37,121 bases of DNA from Bradyrhizobiaceae bacterium (GTDB lineage Bacteria; Pseudomonadota; Alphaproteobacteria; Rhizobiales; Xanthobacteraceae): assembly GCA_947481685.1 (NCBI GenBank), contig CANKHA010000024.1:1-37121 (forward strand), in the 5' to 3' direction. The notes beneath the pieces are model-generated. The model was not told where the DNA came from and searched no databases. It worked only from the letters and a program-made list of their open reading frames with translations. A program made the translations under genes and the position numbers. Of this stretch, positions 26,210 to 37,121 are shown in pieces (position 1 is the first letter of the stretch; each line of letters begins with the position of its first letter).

Positions 26210-26623
26210 ATGCTGCGCATTACCAGCCTCATCTGTTTTCTGCTGCTTTCCGGATGCGGCTTTGTTCAGGATGAGGTTCTGGTCGGGCGCTATCGGCTGG
26301 TAGCGGTCGATATCGACGAAGACATGAGCCTGTGCTGGTCGCTAGAAGACGGAAACTGTGTTGGCGACGGCCTTCCGGGGCCGACGCTCTTCGCTGCAGG
26401 GTTTGACGACAAGTATGTCGTGGCGGCCGTACACCCGCGGCCTAAGTTCGAAACGCCAACCAATCGAGACGTTACTCAATTTTTCTACGTTGTTCGTGGG
26501 AACGAGAGCAACGCGTTTCCGAATCACGAGATCAAGGGACCTTTCGATGAGGCAGCTTTTGAAGCCGAAAAAGCAAGGCTGGGCCTTCCAACCTTCCCGC
26601 GAGTCTTTCGCGGCTTGAAATAG
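26210..26623 (+). CDS. Predicted lipoprotein of unknown function
   Basis: A 137-residue protein with a lipoprotein signal: MLRITSLICFLLLSGC, lipobox LLSGC with Cys16. The mature part (GRYRLVAVDIDEDMSLCWS, VAAVHPRPKFETPTNRDV, TQFFYVVRG) is probably a small beta-rich domain; two further cysteines (about 42 and 50) could form a disulfide. It lies 10 bases after the chromate transporter pair, so co-transcription is likely, but no functional link is known. Base composition is less GC-rich than the flanking transporters. No family was recognised. Confidence 0.75.
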   Translation: MLRITSLICFLLLSGCGFVQDEVLVGRYRLVAVDIDEDMSLCWSLEDGNCVGDGLPGPTLFAAGFDDKYVVAAVHPRPKFETPTNRDVTQFFYVVRGNESNAFPNHEIKGPFDEAAFEAEKARLGLPTFPRVFRGLK

Positions 26624-26644
26624 TCAGGATGGACTCACGCGGAC

Positions 26645-27103
26645 TCAGCCCGCGAGCGCCGCCTTGACCATCCCGCTTGCCTTGGCCATGTCCATCTGAC
26701 CGGCATATTTGGCGCGCAGGATGCCGATGACCTTGCCCATGTCCTTCATGCCGGCGGCGCCAGTTTCCTTCACCGCCGCATCGATCGCGGCCTTCATTTC
26801 CGGTTCGGACATCTGCTGCGGCAGATAGGCAGAGATGATGGCGATCTCCTCCTGCTCCTGCTTCACGAGATCCGCGCGGCCGCCCTTTTCGTAAAGCTCG
26901 ACCGATTCCTGCCGCTGCTTGATCATCTTCTGCAGGATCGACAACACCGCCGCATCGTCCAGCGCCGGCTTGCCTGCGCCGCGCGCCTCGATGTCGGCAT
27001 TCTTCAGGGTCGAGTTGACCATGCGCAGCGTGGACACCGCGCGCTCGTTCTTGGCCTTCATCGCCTCTTTGACGGCGTCGTTGATTTGATCTCGGAGCAT
27101 CAT
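26645..27103 (-). CDS. GatB/YqeY domain-containing protein
   Basis: A 152-residue YqeY-like protein: LRDQINDAVKEAMKAKNERA (3-22), TLRMVNSTLKNADIEARG, the IKQRQESVELYEKGGRADLV helix, ISAYLPQQMSE, and the GMKDMGKVIGILRAKYAGQMD end. It corresponds to the C-terminal domain of the GatB subunit of tRNA amidotransferase but stands alone; its role may be tRNA-related but is unproven. The start is one of two tandem ATGs (27103/27100) behind a GAGG. In related genomes this gene sits between carA and dnaG, as it does here apart from the inserted genes. Confidence 0.92.
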   Translation of the reverse strand: MMLRDQINDAVKEAMKAKNERAVSTLRMVNSTLKNADIEARGAGKPALDDAAVLSILQKMIKQRQESVELYEKGGRADLVKQEQEEIAIISAYLPQQMSEPEMKAAIDAAVKETGAAGMKDMGKVIGILRAKYAGQMDMAKASGMVKAALAG

Positions 27104-27136
27104 GAAAAACCTCGGTACGAATTTTCGGACATGTAT

Positions 27137-27523
27137 CTACGATTGTTTATCAGCAGCTACTGGAAAAGTGATTTCGAACGGCACAGCGGTCCAGTCCAGA
27201 CTTTCGGAATTGGTCAGCGCCTGCGAATAACCTTCAAGCATCCTCATATATCCAGCTTCGTCCAGCCACAGGATGAAGCCAATCGCGTCATCGACGTCTT
27301 CAATCCTTGAATTGACCCAATAGCTTGCGACATCGCTGCTTATCGGATCCATCTGCCGATCTTCGAGGTTTAGGTCTGTAAAAAATCCGCTCCCGGTATT
27401 CTCCCGCTTTACTACCCACGCTGCTTTCACTTGCTCTTCGAGGGCATGCCGATCCGATGGTGGCAATTGCATTGCCAACCCTGCCACCAAAGCCGATTCT
27501 AGGGCGCTGAGTCGATCTGACAT
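27137..27523 (-). CDS. Hypothetical protein
   Basis: A 128-residue soluble, acidic protein of unknown family. The ATG at 27523 (MSDRLSALESALVAGLAMQL) is preferred over a rare TTG at 27562. It contains an N-terminal helical region, a central DRQMDPISSDVASYWVNSR segment and a C-terminal half rich in acidic and aromatic residues (DDAIGFILWLDEAGYMRMLE). The sequence is noticeably less GC-rich than carA or yqeY. It is 33 bases upstream of yqeY on the same strand and may share its transcript. Small immunity-like or SMI1-like folds can look similar, but nothing specific supports that. Confidence 0.65.
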   Translation of the reverse strand: MSDRLSALESALVAGLAMQLPPSDRHALEEQVKAAWVVKRENTGSGFFTDLNLEDRQMDPISSDVASYWVNSRIEDVDDAIGFILWLDEAGYMRMLEGYSQALTNSESLDWTAVPFEITFPVAADKQS

Positions 27524-27570
27524 GCCTCGGCCTTTTTCGTCGTGGGCGTTCGAGGAATTCAACTAAGGGT

Positions 27571-27798
27571 TCAGCTCTTAGACAGTTGTATCCGGGCTTT
27601 CCACCGCCAGAGCGCGACCCCCGCCCAAACCGCCTCAACAAGGCCGAAGGGCCAGGCGCCCTGCAGAAAGCCGTAAATCGAGCCAAACCCGCAAGCGGCG
27701 GCAAAACCCAGCACAAACCAGTGACTTCGGTCTTCCAGGGCGTAAAACACCAGCATTGCGGTGACCGAGATCAGCCCGAATGCGGAAAGACCGTCCAT
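27571..27798 (-). CDS. Small two-span membrane protein
   Basis: A 75-residue protein starting at ATG 27798 (MDGLSAFGLISVTAMLVFYA). Two to three hydrophobic segments (about 4-19, 26-44, 47-65) include GFAAACGFGSIYGFLQGAWPFG, here interrupted only by small residues; a short basic tail ends it (RWKARIQLSKS). Similar small proteins lie near carA in Hyphomicrobiales as far as I recall, with no known role. The frame is open to 27897 but that part overlaps carA and is not believed. It diverges from carA with 53 bases between the starts. Confidence 0.65.
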   Translation of the reverse strand: MDGLSAFGLISVTAMLVFYALEDRSHWFVLGFAAACGFGSIYGFLQGAWPFGLVEAVWAGVALWRWKARIQLSKS

Positions 27799-27851
27799 AA
27801 ACAAGAAAAGCCTCTTGGAGAGCGCTATTCGGGGGGTTATGTAAGCCGCAC

Positions 27852-29042
27852 ATGACTCAGGAACAAGATAAATCCGGCTGGGCCGAACCCAAGGCAACGG
27901 CGTTGCTCGTCCTCGCAGACGGCACGGTGCTGGAAGGCACAGGCCTCGGCGCCACCGGCACCGCCGTAGGCGAGGTCTGCTTCAACACCGCGATGACGGG
28001 ATATGAAGAGATCCTGACCGATCCGTCCTATGCCGGACAGATCATCACCTTCACATTCCCGCATATCGGGAATATCGGCACCAACAGCGAAGACATCGAG
28101 TCCGCGAACCTCGCCGCCAGCGGCGCGCGCGGGGTTGTGCTGCATACCGCCATCACCGAACCTTCGAACTACCGCAACACGCGGCATCTCGACGAATGGC
28201 TGCGGGCCCGCGGCATCGTCGGCCTTTCCGGCCTCGACACCCGGGCGCTGACGCGGCTGATCCGCGAGAACGGCATGCCGAACGCGGTGATCGCGCACGA
28301 GCCTTCCGGCAAGTTCGATCTCGACGCGCTCAAGAAAGAAGCCAAGGCCTGGCCGGGCCTGCTCGGCATGGACCTCGTGCCGATGGTGACGAGCGGCCAG
28401 CGCTTCTCATGGGACGAGACGCCGTGGGAATGGGGCAAGGGTTACGGCCGGCAGGAGAAGCCGGAGTTTCACGTCGTTGCCGTCGACTTCGGCATCAAGC
28501 GCAACATCCTGCGTTTGCTCGCGGGCGCGGGCTGCAAGGTAACGGTGGTTCCGGCAAAGACGTCGGCGGAAGACATCATCGCGCTGAAGCCCGATGGCGT
28601 GTTTCTTTCCAACGGACCGGGCGATCCGGCCGAGACCGGCAAATATGCCGTGCCGGTGATCAGGCAGGTGATCGAGAAGAACATTCCGACTTTCGGCATT
28701 TGTCTCGGGCACCAGATGCTCGGCATCGCGCTCGGCGGCAAGACCGAAAAGATGCATCAGGGTCATCACGGCGCCAATCATCCGGTGAAGGATCTCACCA
28801 CCGGCAAGGTCGAGATCACCTCGATGAACCACGGCTTCGCGGTGGACAAGGATTCGCTGCCGAAGAATGTCGAACAGACGCATATCTCGCTGTTCGACGG
28901 CTCGAACTGCGGCCTCGCGCTGAAAGACAAGCCGGTGTTCTCGGTGCAGTACCATCCCGAGGCCTCACCCGGCCCGCGCGACAGCCATTATCTCTTCACC
29001 CGCTTTGTCGATCTGATGCGAAAGAGCAAGCAGGCGGCCTGA
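27852..29042 (+). CDS. carA: Carbamoyl-phosphate synthase small (glutaminase) subunit
   Basis: A 396-residue subunit that hydrolyses glutamine and sends ammonia to CarB for carbamoyl phosphate, a precursor of arginine and pyrimidines. N-terminal CPSase domain: VLADGTVLEGTGLG (20-33), FNTAMTGYEEILTDPSYAGQ (44-63). Class I glutamine amidotransferase domain: nucleophile Cys284 in FGICLGHQ, and the His368/Glu370 pair in QYHPEASPGP. The length is normal. Its stop overlaps the next start by one base (TGATG), coupling it to the cupin gene. carB is 2.7 kb away, not directly downstream. Confidence 0.97.
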   Translation: MTQEQDKSGWAEPKATALLVLADGTVLEGTGLGATGTAVGEVCFNTAMTGYEEILTDPSYAGQIITFTFPHIGNIGTNSEDIESANLAASGARGVVLHTAITEPSNYRNTRHLDEWLRARGIVGLSGLDTRALTRLIRENGMPNAVIAHEPSGKFDLDALKKEAKAWPGLLGMDLVPMVTSGQRFSWDETPWEWGKGYGRQEKPEFHVVAVDFGIKRNILRLLAGAGCKVTVVPAKTSAEDIIALKPDGVFLSNGPGDPAETGKYAVPVIRQVIEKNIPTFGICLGHQMLGIALGGKTEKMHQGHHGANHPVKDLTTGKVEITSMNHGFAVDKDSLPKNVEQTHISLFDGSNCGLALKDKPVFSVQYHPEASPGPRDSHYLFTRFVDLMRKSKQAA

Positions 29043-29587
29043 TGACGCGCGCGCCCCGTGGTTCAGCCGCAAAGCCGATCGAACCGCTCGCTTTCATGTT
29101 CCACGATGACGGGGCGGTGCCGAACAATCCGCATCTTCCGCTGCTGCTGTATCGCGACGTCTTCGATCTCTCCGGCACCCCGCATCCCGAGAACGTGATC
29201 GAAACGCTGTTCAGGAAAAACGGCTGGGGCAGCATGTGGCGCAACGGCATTTTCCCTTACGTGCATTATCACTCGCAAATTCATGAAGGCATGGGCATCG
29301 CGCGCGGCCGCGCCAAGGTGCGCTTCGGCGGCGACAAGGGCCAGGAGCTCGATATCGTGCAAGGCGACGCGGTGGTGCTTCCCGCCGGCACCGGCCATCA
29401 ATGCCTGTGGGCGAGCCCCAACCTGCTGGTGATCAGCACCTATCCGCCGAGCGGGCACTACGATCTCTGCCGCGGCAGCAAGGCCGAACACGCCAAGGCG
29501 CTACAATCGATTCCGAAGGTGCCGCTGCCGAAGCGCGACCCGGTCTATGGCGAGAACGGTCCGCTGCTCGAACTGTGGCGGCAATAA
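29042..29587 (+). CDS. Cupin domain protein (YjlB-like)
   Basis: A 181-residue single-domain cupin. Metal-binding residues are visible in VHYHSQIHEG (His75, His77, His81, Glu82 region) and the second motif VVLPAGTGHQ (His119). The N-terminal FMFHDDGAVPNNPHLPLLLY and C-terminal KVPLPKRDPVYGENGPL segments match the YjlB family as I know it. Its substrate is unknown. It starts on the carA stop codon and is followed 10 bases later by the methyltransferase gene, so the three form one unit. Confidence 0.85.
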   Translation: MTRAPRGSAAKPIEPLAFMFHDDGAVPNNPHLPLLLYRDVFDLSGTPHPENVIETLFRKNGWGSMWRNGIFPYVHYHSQIHEGMGIARGRAKVRFGGDKGQELDIVQGDAVVLPAGTGHQCLWASPNLLVISTYPPSGHYDLCRGSKAEHAKALQSIPKVPLPKRDPVYGENGPLLELWRQ

Positions 29588-29597
29588 AGAGGCGCTG

Positions 29598-30287
29598 ATG
29601 GACTGGATCTCGTTCTGGAATTCCGACCACCCGATCTACGTGAACGAGCGCCACCGCCAGGTGCATTACCGCGGGATCGCCGACGACGTCAGCCGCTATG
29701 TGACCGGGCCAACCGCTGTGGTGATGGATTACGGCTGCGGCGAGTCCCTGCACGCCGACATCGTTGCGGCCAAGGCGGGACAACTGATCCTGTGCGAAGC
29801 GGCTTCGAACGTGCGCGACCATCTCACCACGCGCTTTGCGTCGGCCGGCAATATTGCCGTGAAGTCGCCGGAAGAGGTCGCCGCCCTTCCCGCCGGCACC
29901 TTTGATCTCATCGTCATGCATTCGGTCGCGCAATATCTCGGGCAGGACGAAACCGATGCGATGTTCCGCGACTTCAAGCGGCTGCTGAAACCCGACGGGC
30001 TGTTCGTGATCGGCGATGTGATCCCGCCGCAGGTGTCGCCGATCACCGATGCGGTCTCCCTGCTGCGCTTCGCGGCGGCCAACGGGTTTCTATTTCACGC
30101 GGCGCTCGGGCTCGCCCGCACGGCGTTCTCGGATTATCCGAAGCTGCGCGCCAGGCTTGGCCTCACGCTTTACGAAGAAGCCGCGATGAAGGCGAAGCTG
30201 GAAGCCGCGGGTTTCACCGTGCAGCGCGCGGCGAAGAATATCGGCCACAGCCAGTCACGCATGACTTTCATGGCCGCGACGCGCTGA
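29598..30287 (+). CDS. Class I SAM-dependent methyltransferase
   Basis: A 229-residue Rossmann-fold methyltransferase. SAM-binding motif I is VVMDYGCGES (41-50); an acidic strand end follows (LILCEAAS), then FDLIVMHSVAQYL (motif IV) and LKPDGLFVIGDVIPP (motif V/VI). Residues 1-35 have an aromatic-rich start (DWISFWNSDHPIYVNERH) typical of small-molecule methyltransferases. The methyl acceptor is not predictable. The start at 29598 has GAGG five bases upstream. Third gene of the carA unit; it ends 9 bases from the convergent YihY gene. Confidence 0.83.
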   Translation: MDWISFWNSDHPIYVNERHRQVHYRGIADDVSRYVTGPTAVVMDYGCGESLHADIVAAKAGQLILCEAASNVRDHLTTRFASAGNIAVKSPEEVAALPAGTFDLIVMHSVAQYLGQDETDAMFRDFKRLLKPDGLFVIGDVIPPQVSPITDAVSLLRFAAANGFLFHAALGLARTAFSDYPKLRARLGLTLYEEAAMKAKLEAAGFTVQRAAKNIGHSQSRMTFMAATR

Positions 30288-30296
30288 TCCGTATCG

Positions 30297-31364
30297 TCAG
30301 GCTGTTGCCGCGCGGCGCGCCGCCGGTGTCTGCATCGCCGTCTGTTGCATCGGCTTCTCGGGCTGATCGCCCCAGTTGTCGAGCGTATTGTTGAGCTGCG
30401 CCCCGAGCAGGATGACGATCGACGACATCCACATCCACATCATCAGGCCGATGGCCGCGCCGAGCGAGCCATAGGTGGCGTCGTAGTTGCCGAAATTCGC
30501 AAGATAGTAAGACAGCGCCGCGGAGCCGATCACCCACAGCACCGTCGCAAGGACCGAACCCGGAGAGATCCACCGCCAGCGCGCGCCATGCCGGCCGGGG
30601 CCGAAGCGATAGAGGATGGCGAGCGCCAGCACGACACCGGCAAACAGAACCGGCCAGCGCAACAGCGGCATGAAGCTGTCACTCCAGCCGCCGAAACCGA
30701 CGAACGCCAGCATGAGCGGAAACAGGATCACGCTGCCGATCGCTACCAGCAACATCGCTATGCCACCCATGGTGAGCGCCAGCGACTGTGCGTTGAGCCG
30801 GATGAAGCTGCGCGTCTCCGGCACATTGTAGATGACGTTGAGCGCATCCATCATCGCCTTCATGCCGGCATTGGCGCTCCAGATTGCAAGCGAGGTGCCG
30901 AACAGGAATGCAAAGCTCAACTCACCGCCGCCCTTGGCGATAATACGATCCACCTGCTCGCGCAGAATATCGAAGCCGCCCGCAGGCAGGATGCCCGTGG
31001 CGAGCGAAATATGATCGCGAATGGTCGAAGGGTCTGCGAGCAGTCCATAAAACGAGACCAGCGCGATGATGGCGGGAAAGAAAGCGAGCAGTCCGTAAAA
31101 CACGATGCCCGCCGCCACCGCCAGAAGCCGGTCGTCGCCGAGCGCTTTATAGACGCGCGTGGCGATTTCCTTCCAGTCGCGCCAGGTCGGGCGCGTAGCC
31201 AATTGACTCAAAGTGTTCGGAGCGGCCGATTCCAGCACTGCTTTGCGTTTGCGGACGCCGCGGCGCGGATTCGCCTTTTTCACACCCCAGGCTGCGGCCA
31301 TAAGGCCCGCCAGAACGAGGGTGGCGGCCCATCGCGGCATGTCGGTTTTGTTCAATTTTCGCAT
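30297..31364 (-). CDS. YihY/virulence factor BrkB family membrane protein
   Basis: A 355-residue inner-membrane protein. N-terminal membrane anchor (about 12-28) and a basic linker, then the YihY core: LAVAAGIVFYGLLAFFPAI, FGTSLAIWSANAGMKAMMDA, NVIYNVPETRSF, and LYRFGPGRHGARWRWISPGS, ending in YDATYGSLGAAIGLMMWMW before a hydrophilic tail. Six membrane spans fit the family. It was once called RNase BN by mistake; its function is unknown. The start at 31364 is preferred to the open frame up to 31514, which runs through a repeat. The gene lies opposite to and between the carA unit and carB. Confidence 0.9.
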   Translation of the reverse strand: MRKLNKTDMPRWAATLVLAGLMAAAWGVKKANPRRGVRKRKAVLESAAPNTLSQLATRPTWRDWKEIATRVYKALGDDRLLAVAAGIVFYGLLAFFPAIIALVSFYGLLADPSTIRDHISLATGILPAGGFDILREQVDRIIAKGGGELSFAFLFGTSLAIWSANAGMKAMMDALNVIYNVPETRSFIRLNAQSLALTMGGIAMLLVAIGSVILFPLMLAFVGFGGWSDSFMPLLRWPVLFAGVVLALAILYRFGPGRHGARWRWISPGSVLATVLWVIGSAALSYYLANFGNYDATYGSLGAAIGLMMWMWMSSIVILLGAQLNNTLDNWGDQPEKPMQQTAMQTPAARRAATA

Positions 31365-31390
31365 GGATAAGCGTGAATTCCGGTCTGCGC

Positions 31391-31440
31391 AGCGCGCGAT
31401 CAGCAAAAGTGGACACCGGTTTTGCGTCCAATCGCGCGCT
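31391..31440. repeat. Palindromic repeat, arms agcgcgcgat
   Basis: Perfect 10-bp arms agcgcgcgat (31391-31400) / atcgcgcgct (31431-31440), with caaaagtggacaccggtttt between. Related in its core to the next element. Confidence 0.8.
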
Positions 31441-31454
31441 AATTCATTAAATTG

Positions 31455-31503
31455 GCGCATGATCTTGTCGGCGAACCGGTTCCCACTTCGCCGGATCATG
31501 CGC
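31455..31503. repeat. Palindromic repeat, gcgcatgatc family
   Basis: Arms gcgcatgatc / gatcatgcgc with core ggcgaaccggttcccactt, the reverse orientation of 15093-15144. Together with the previous element it occupies most of the gap between the YihY gene and the carB leader. Confidence 0.85.
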
Positions 31504-31640
31504 CGAGATAACAACTTTCCCCCCGCAAAGTTGCGCGGAAGCTATGCGAGGGGGTCCAAAAGCCTTCCATGGCCTGACGTTCTGGTCTAAACAGCCCCTG
31601 CGCGCCGGGGACGATCTCCGGCCGGCGCTGACCGAGAAAA

Positions 31641-31665
31641 GCGCGCGAAAGCGCGCCCTTTTTTT
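31641..31665 (+). terminator. Terminator hairpin in the carB leader (possible attenuator)
   Basis: gcgcgc-gaaa-gcgcgc (31641-31656) with a GNRA-type loop, then cc and seven Ts, ending 39 bases before the carB start. No plus-strand gene ends nearby, so it can only act on transcripts that head into carB. An upstream gcgcgc at about 31600 could pair alternatively. Confidence 0.65.
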
Positions 31666-31704
31666 GTGTACTTTTCTCCCAGCGGAGCGGGCTCACGACA
31701 AAGA

Positions 31705-35004
<3,300 letters not shown>

Positions 35005-35214
35005 AGGCGGGCACACCGCTCCGCGCGTGCGATGGCGAGTTTACAATGAGTTCCAGATCGCGACGCGAACCGTTTTCCGCGTAGCGGTCGGAACTTTTTG
35101 CTTTGCCGCTTGTATTACGATTCCAACACACCGTTTTGGAGTCGTAGAATGCTTGGACTGGAATCAATGTGGCCGGCTGCGCAGGGCGTGGATCGGCCGG
35201 AGGGACGAAAGTTT

Positions 35215-35688
35215 ATGGAAAAGATTCCAATGACGGATGCGGGCTACTCCTCGCTGGAGACCGAGCTCAAGCAACGCCAGCAGGTCGAAAGGCCGCGCAT
35301 CATTCAGCAGATCACCGAAGCACGATCGCACGGTGACCTGTCGGAGAATGCCGAATATCATGCCGCCAAGGAGCAGCAGTCGCACAATGAAGGCCGCATC
35401 GTCGAGCTTGAGGACAAGCTGGCGCGCGCCGACGTGATCGACGTCACCAAGCTGTCCGGCGAGACCATCAAATTCGGCGCGACTGTCACGCTGGTGGATG
35501 AAGACACCGAGAAGAAGCAGATCTGGCAGATCGTTGGCGAGCCGGAAGCCGATGCAAAGGCCGGCAAGATCTCCGTCACATCGCCGCTCGCGCGCGCGCT
35601 GATCGGCAAGGGCAAGGGTGCGCAGGTCGAGGTGGTCACGCCCGGCGGCGCCAAGGCCTATGAAGTGAAAAAGGTGGAGTGGAAATAA
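35215..35688 (+). CDS. greA: Transcription elongation factor GreA
   Basis: A 157-residue factor that rescues backtracked RNA polymerase by stimulating transcript cleavage. The N-terminal coiled coil (1-75) carries the tip acidic residues Asp41 and Glu44 in [11 protein letters not shown]. The C-terminal FKBP-like domain includes [37 protein letters not shown] and the end YEVKKVEWK. The start MEKIPMT at 35215 is standard; GGAGG lies 11 bases upstream. The frame is open to 35098 but the added residues look non-coding. Confidence 0.96.
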   Translation: MEKIPMTDAGYSSLETELKQRQQVERPRIIQQITEARSHGDLSENAEYHAAKEQQSHNEGRIVELEDKLARADVIDVTKLSGETIKFGATVTLVDEDTEKKQIWQIVGEPEADAKAGKISVTSPLARALIGKGKGAQVEVVTPGGAKAYEVKKVEWK

Positions 35689-35727
35689 CGCGGCGCTTTT
35701 TGCCGCTGCATTCGGAGGAAGTATTTC

Positions 35728-36120
35728 ATGGACAGTCTGCAACGATACACGCCGCAGGCGCTGAGCATTCTGCGGATCGTAGCCGCGCTTCTCCTGCTGC
35801 AATTCGGCTGCGCCAAGATCCTTGGCTTCCCGGTCGTCCCGGCATTCCAGGGCGTAAAGCTGGCCTCGCTTTACGGCGCCGCCGGATCCATTGAGTTGAT
35901 CGGCGGTTTTCTGTTGCTGATCGGGCTTTTCACACGGCCAGTCGCCTTCATTCTTTCTGGCGAAATGGCGGCAGCTTATTTTCTCGGGCATTTCCCGAAG
36001 GGCTTCATTCCGCTGGTCACCGGCGGCAATGAAGCGGTGATCTATTGCTTCGTGTTTCTCTATATCTTCTTCGCCGGCGGCGGCCCCTGGAGCGTCGATG
36101 CCATGCGCGAGCGTCGCTAA
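35728..36120 (+). CDS. DoxX family membrane protein
   Basis: A 130-residue four-span inner-membrane protein. DoxX pattern: LRIVAALLLLQFGCAKILGF (15-34), GAAGSIELIGGFLLLIGLFTRP (50-71), the GEMAAAYFLGHFP helix, and a last span before GGGPWSVDA. Members range from quinone-linked terminal oxidase subunits to small redox-associated proteins; the substrate is not clear here. A GGAGGAAG ribosome site precedes the ATG. It is 39 bases after greA, and converges with a broken lysR gene that may once have been unrelated or its regulator. Confidence 0.88.
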   Translation: MDSLQRYTPQALSILRIVAALLLLQFGCAKILGFPVVPAFQGVKLASLYGAAGSIELIGGFLLLIGLFTRPVAFILSGEMAAAYFLGHFPKGFIPLVTGGNEAVIYCFVFLYIFFAGGGPWSVDAMRERR

Positions 36121-36161
36121 TCCACCTTGTGACTGTGCGTGCGGGCCGTTCGCTGTGCTCG

Positions 36162-36998
36162 CTATTGACCTTTATAGCGCAACGCATCGACAAAAAGTGC
36201 GAAGGCCGGCGTCTGTTGCCGGCGGCTCGGATAGTAAAGGTGATAGCCCGAGAACGGCGCGCACCAGTCGGCGAGCACGCGTTGCAGCCGGCCCCTGTCG
36301 ACGTAAGGCTGCGCAAGACCTTCCGGCACATAGGCAAGGCCAAGCCCGGCTAAAGCAGCATCGAGAATCTGTGCCGTGCCGTTGGAGATGAGCTGACCGT
36401 CGACGCGCACCTTCAGCTCGCGCCCGGCCTTCTCGAATTCCCAGGCATAGAGAGCGCCCCGTGTCGGCAGGCGCAGGTTGATGCAGTTGTGCGCGATCAG
36501 GTCCTGCGGCTTCTTCGGCGTTTGGCGCTTTTTGAAATAGGAAGGCGCGCCAACGACAGACATGCGCATGTCGGGCGCAATGCGCACGGCGATCATGTCC
36601 TTCGCAAGCTGTTCGCCAAGCCGCACACCGCAGTCATAGCCCTCGGCAACAATATCGGTCAGCCCGTAGTCGATGATGACCTCGATCTTGATATCGGGTT
36701 AGCGCGGCAGAAAGGTCACCAGCTTCGGCCACAGGATCGCTTCTGCCACATAGTGCGTTGTCGTGATGCGGACGGTGCCTGCGGGTTTTTCACGCAACTC
36801 CCCCAGTGCTCTCAGCTCGGCATCGATCTCGTCGAACCGCGGTCCGATGGATTGCACCAGCCGTTGCCCAGCCTCGGTCGGCGCGACACGGCGTGTGGTG
36901 CGCGACAACAGGCGGATGCCGAGCCGCTCTTCCAGCCCGCGGATGGTGTGGCTGAGGGCGGATTGCGACACGCCAGAGCCGGTCCCGCAAATCTGCAC
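36162..36998 (-). pseudogene. LysR-type regulator, interrupted and 5'-truncated
   Basis: In one frame the sequence reads SGVSQSALSHTIRGLEERLG (HTH part), RLLSRTTRRVAPTEAG, ITTTHYVAEAILWPKLVTFLPR, then TAA at 36699-36701, and continues with PDIKIEVIIDYGLTDIVAEG, the effector domain and GYHLYYPSRRQQTPAF. A tyrosine (LPRYPDI) is usual at the stop, so a single-base change of a TAC/TAT codon is likely. The first about 20-25 residues of the HTH are missing; sequence diverges from LysR where the IS3-like element starts. It is thus doubly inactivated. Translation restart at 36626 would yield only an effector-domain fragment. Confidence 0.85.
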
Positions 36999-37121
36999 AG
37001 GACGCTAAGTGGAGTTTCTGCCTGACGGCGGGCACGCTGTTGCCTGCGAATCAGGAGAGACCATGAGCAGACGACCGCGCCGGAACCACACACCGGGCTT
37101 CAAGGCTAAGGTGGCGCTTGC
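36985..37121 (+). mobile_element. Left part of an IS3-like insertion sequence (partial)
   Basis: LysR homology ends around 36985-36998 and about 65-75 bases later an OrfA-like transposase starts. The exact inverted repeat cannot be fixed from one end; the right end is outside the window. Insertion explains the missing lysR 5' end. Confidence 0.6.
37063..37121 (+). CDS. IS3 family transposase OrfA, N-terminal start (partial)
   Basis: The first 19 complete codons read MSRRPRRNHTPGFKAKVAL, the standard beginning of an IS3-family OrfA with its basic start and the F-x-x-KVAL helix of the HTH domain. An AGGAGAG ribosome site lies immediately upstream. OrfA provides the DNA-binding part and is usually joined to OrfB (DDE integrase) by frameshifting; that part is beyond the window. 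Confidence 0.85.
   Translation, partial: MSRRPRRNHTPGFKAKVAL

Noticed and set aside
28196-29041. Upstream extension of the cupin gene into carA
   Set aside because: Overlaps carA in another frame; the ATG at 29042 coupled to the carA stop fits far better.

Overview
The window is a high-GC bacterial chromosome segment, most likely from an alphaproteobacterium of the order Hyphomicrobiales (Rhizobiales), near Bradyrhizobium, Rhodopseudomonas or their Xanthobacteraceae relatives. This rests on the gene set (rpoD, dnaG, a GatB/YqeY-domain gene, carA, carB and greA close together), on families common there (DUF1236, DUF4112, DUF817, DUF1330, an HNH protein with CxxC pairs), on a DnaG without zinc ligands, and on several palindromic repeats of the cgtcat...gccggg and gcgcatgatc...gatcatgcgc types. 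No rRNA, tRNA or CRISPR array was seen.

Left part (1-10040): the end of a thioredoxin-like gene, small secreted proteins, a RecD/UvrD-fold helicase, a HerA-type ATPase, small conserved proteins, an MltB-type lytic transglycosylase, an HNH protein, then a 0.66 kb gene-free stretch with a strongly folded element (8581-8685), and a Tat-exported protein with the Asp/Glu racemase fold but no catalytic cysteines. Next (10040-12200) lies an AT-richer island with a Ser/Thr protein kinase translationally coupled to a PP2C phosphatase. Both are broken by small indels, and the left edge seems to carry the 3' remnant of a minus-strand gene.

Middle part (12200-19640): two secreted metallo-beta-lactamase-fold proteins, a small membrane protein, aquaporin Z, a tripartite-tricarboxylate (Bug) binding protein divergent from a second cysteine-less racemase-like protein, a DUF817 membrane protein and an unidentified membrane protein.

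Right part (19640-37121): rpoD and dnaG, then an apparent insertion (HicAB toxin-antitoxin with two matching palindromes, a split chromate transporter, a lipoprotein) before the YqeY gene. carA starts a short run with a cupin and a methyltransferase. A YihY/BrkB membrane protein and repeats separate it from carB, whose leader holds a textbook hairpin plus T-run. greA and a DoxX protein follow. The window ends in a lysR gene ruined by an in-frame stop and cut at its 5' end where an IS3-like transposase gene begins.

The core genes serve transcription (rpoD, greA), replication (dnaG) and carbamoyl phosphate synthesis for arginine and pyrimidines (carA, carB). The most unusual items are the decayed kinase/phosphatase module, the paired cysteine-less racemase-fold proteins, the folded intergenic element, the HicAB operator/promoter layout and the possible carB attenuator.
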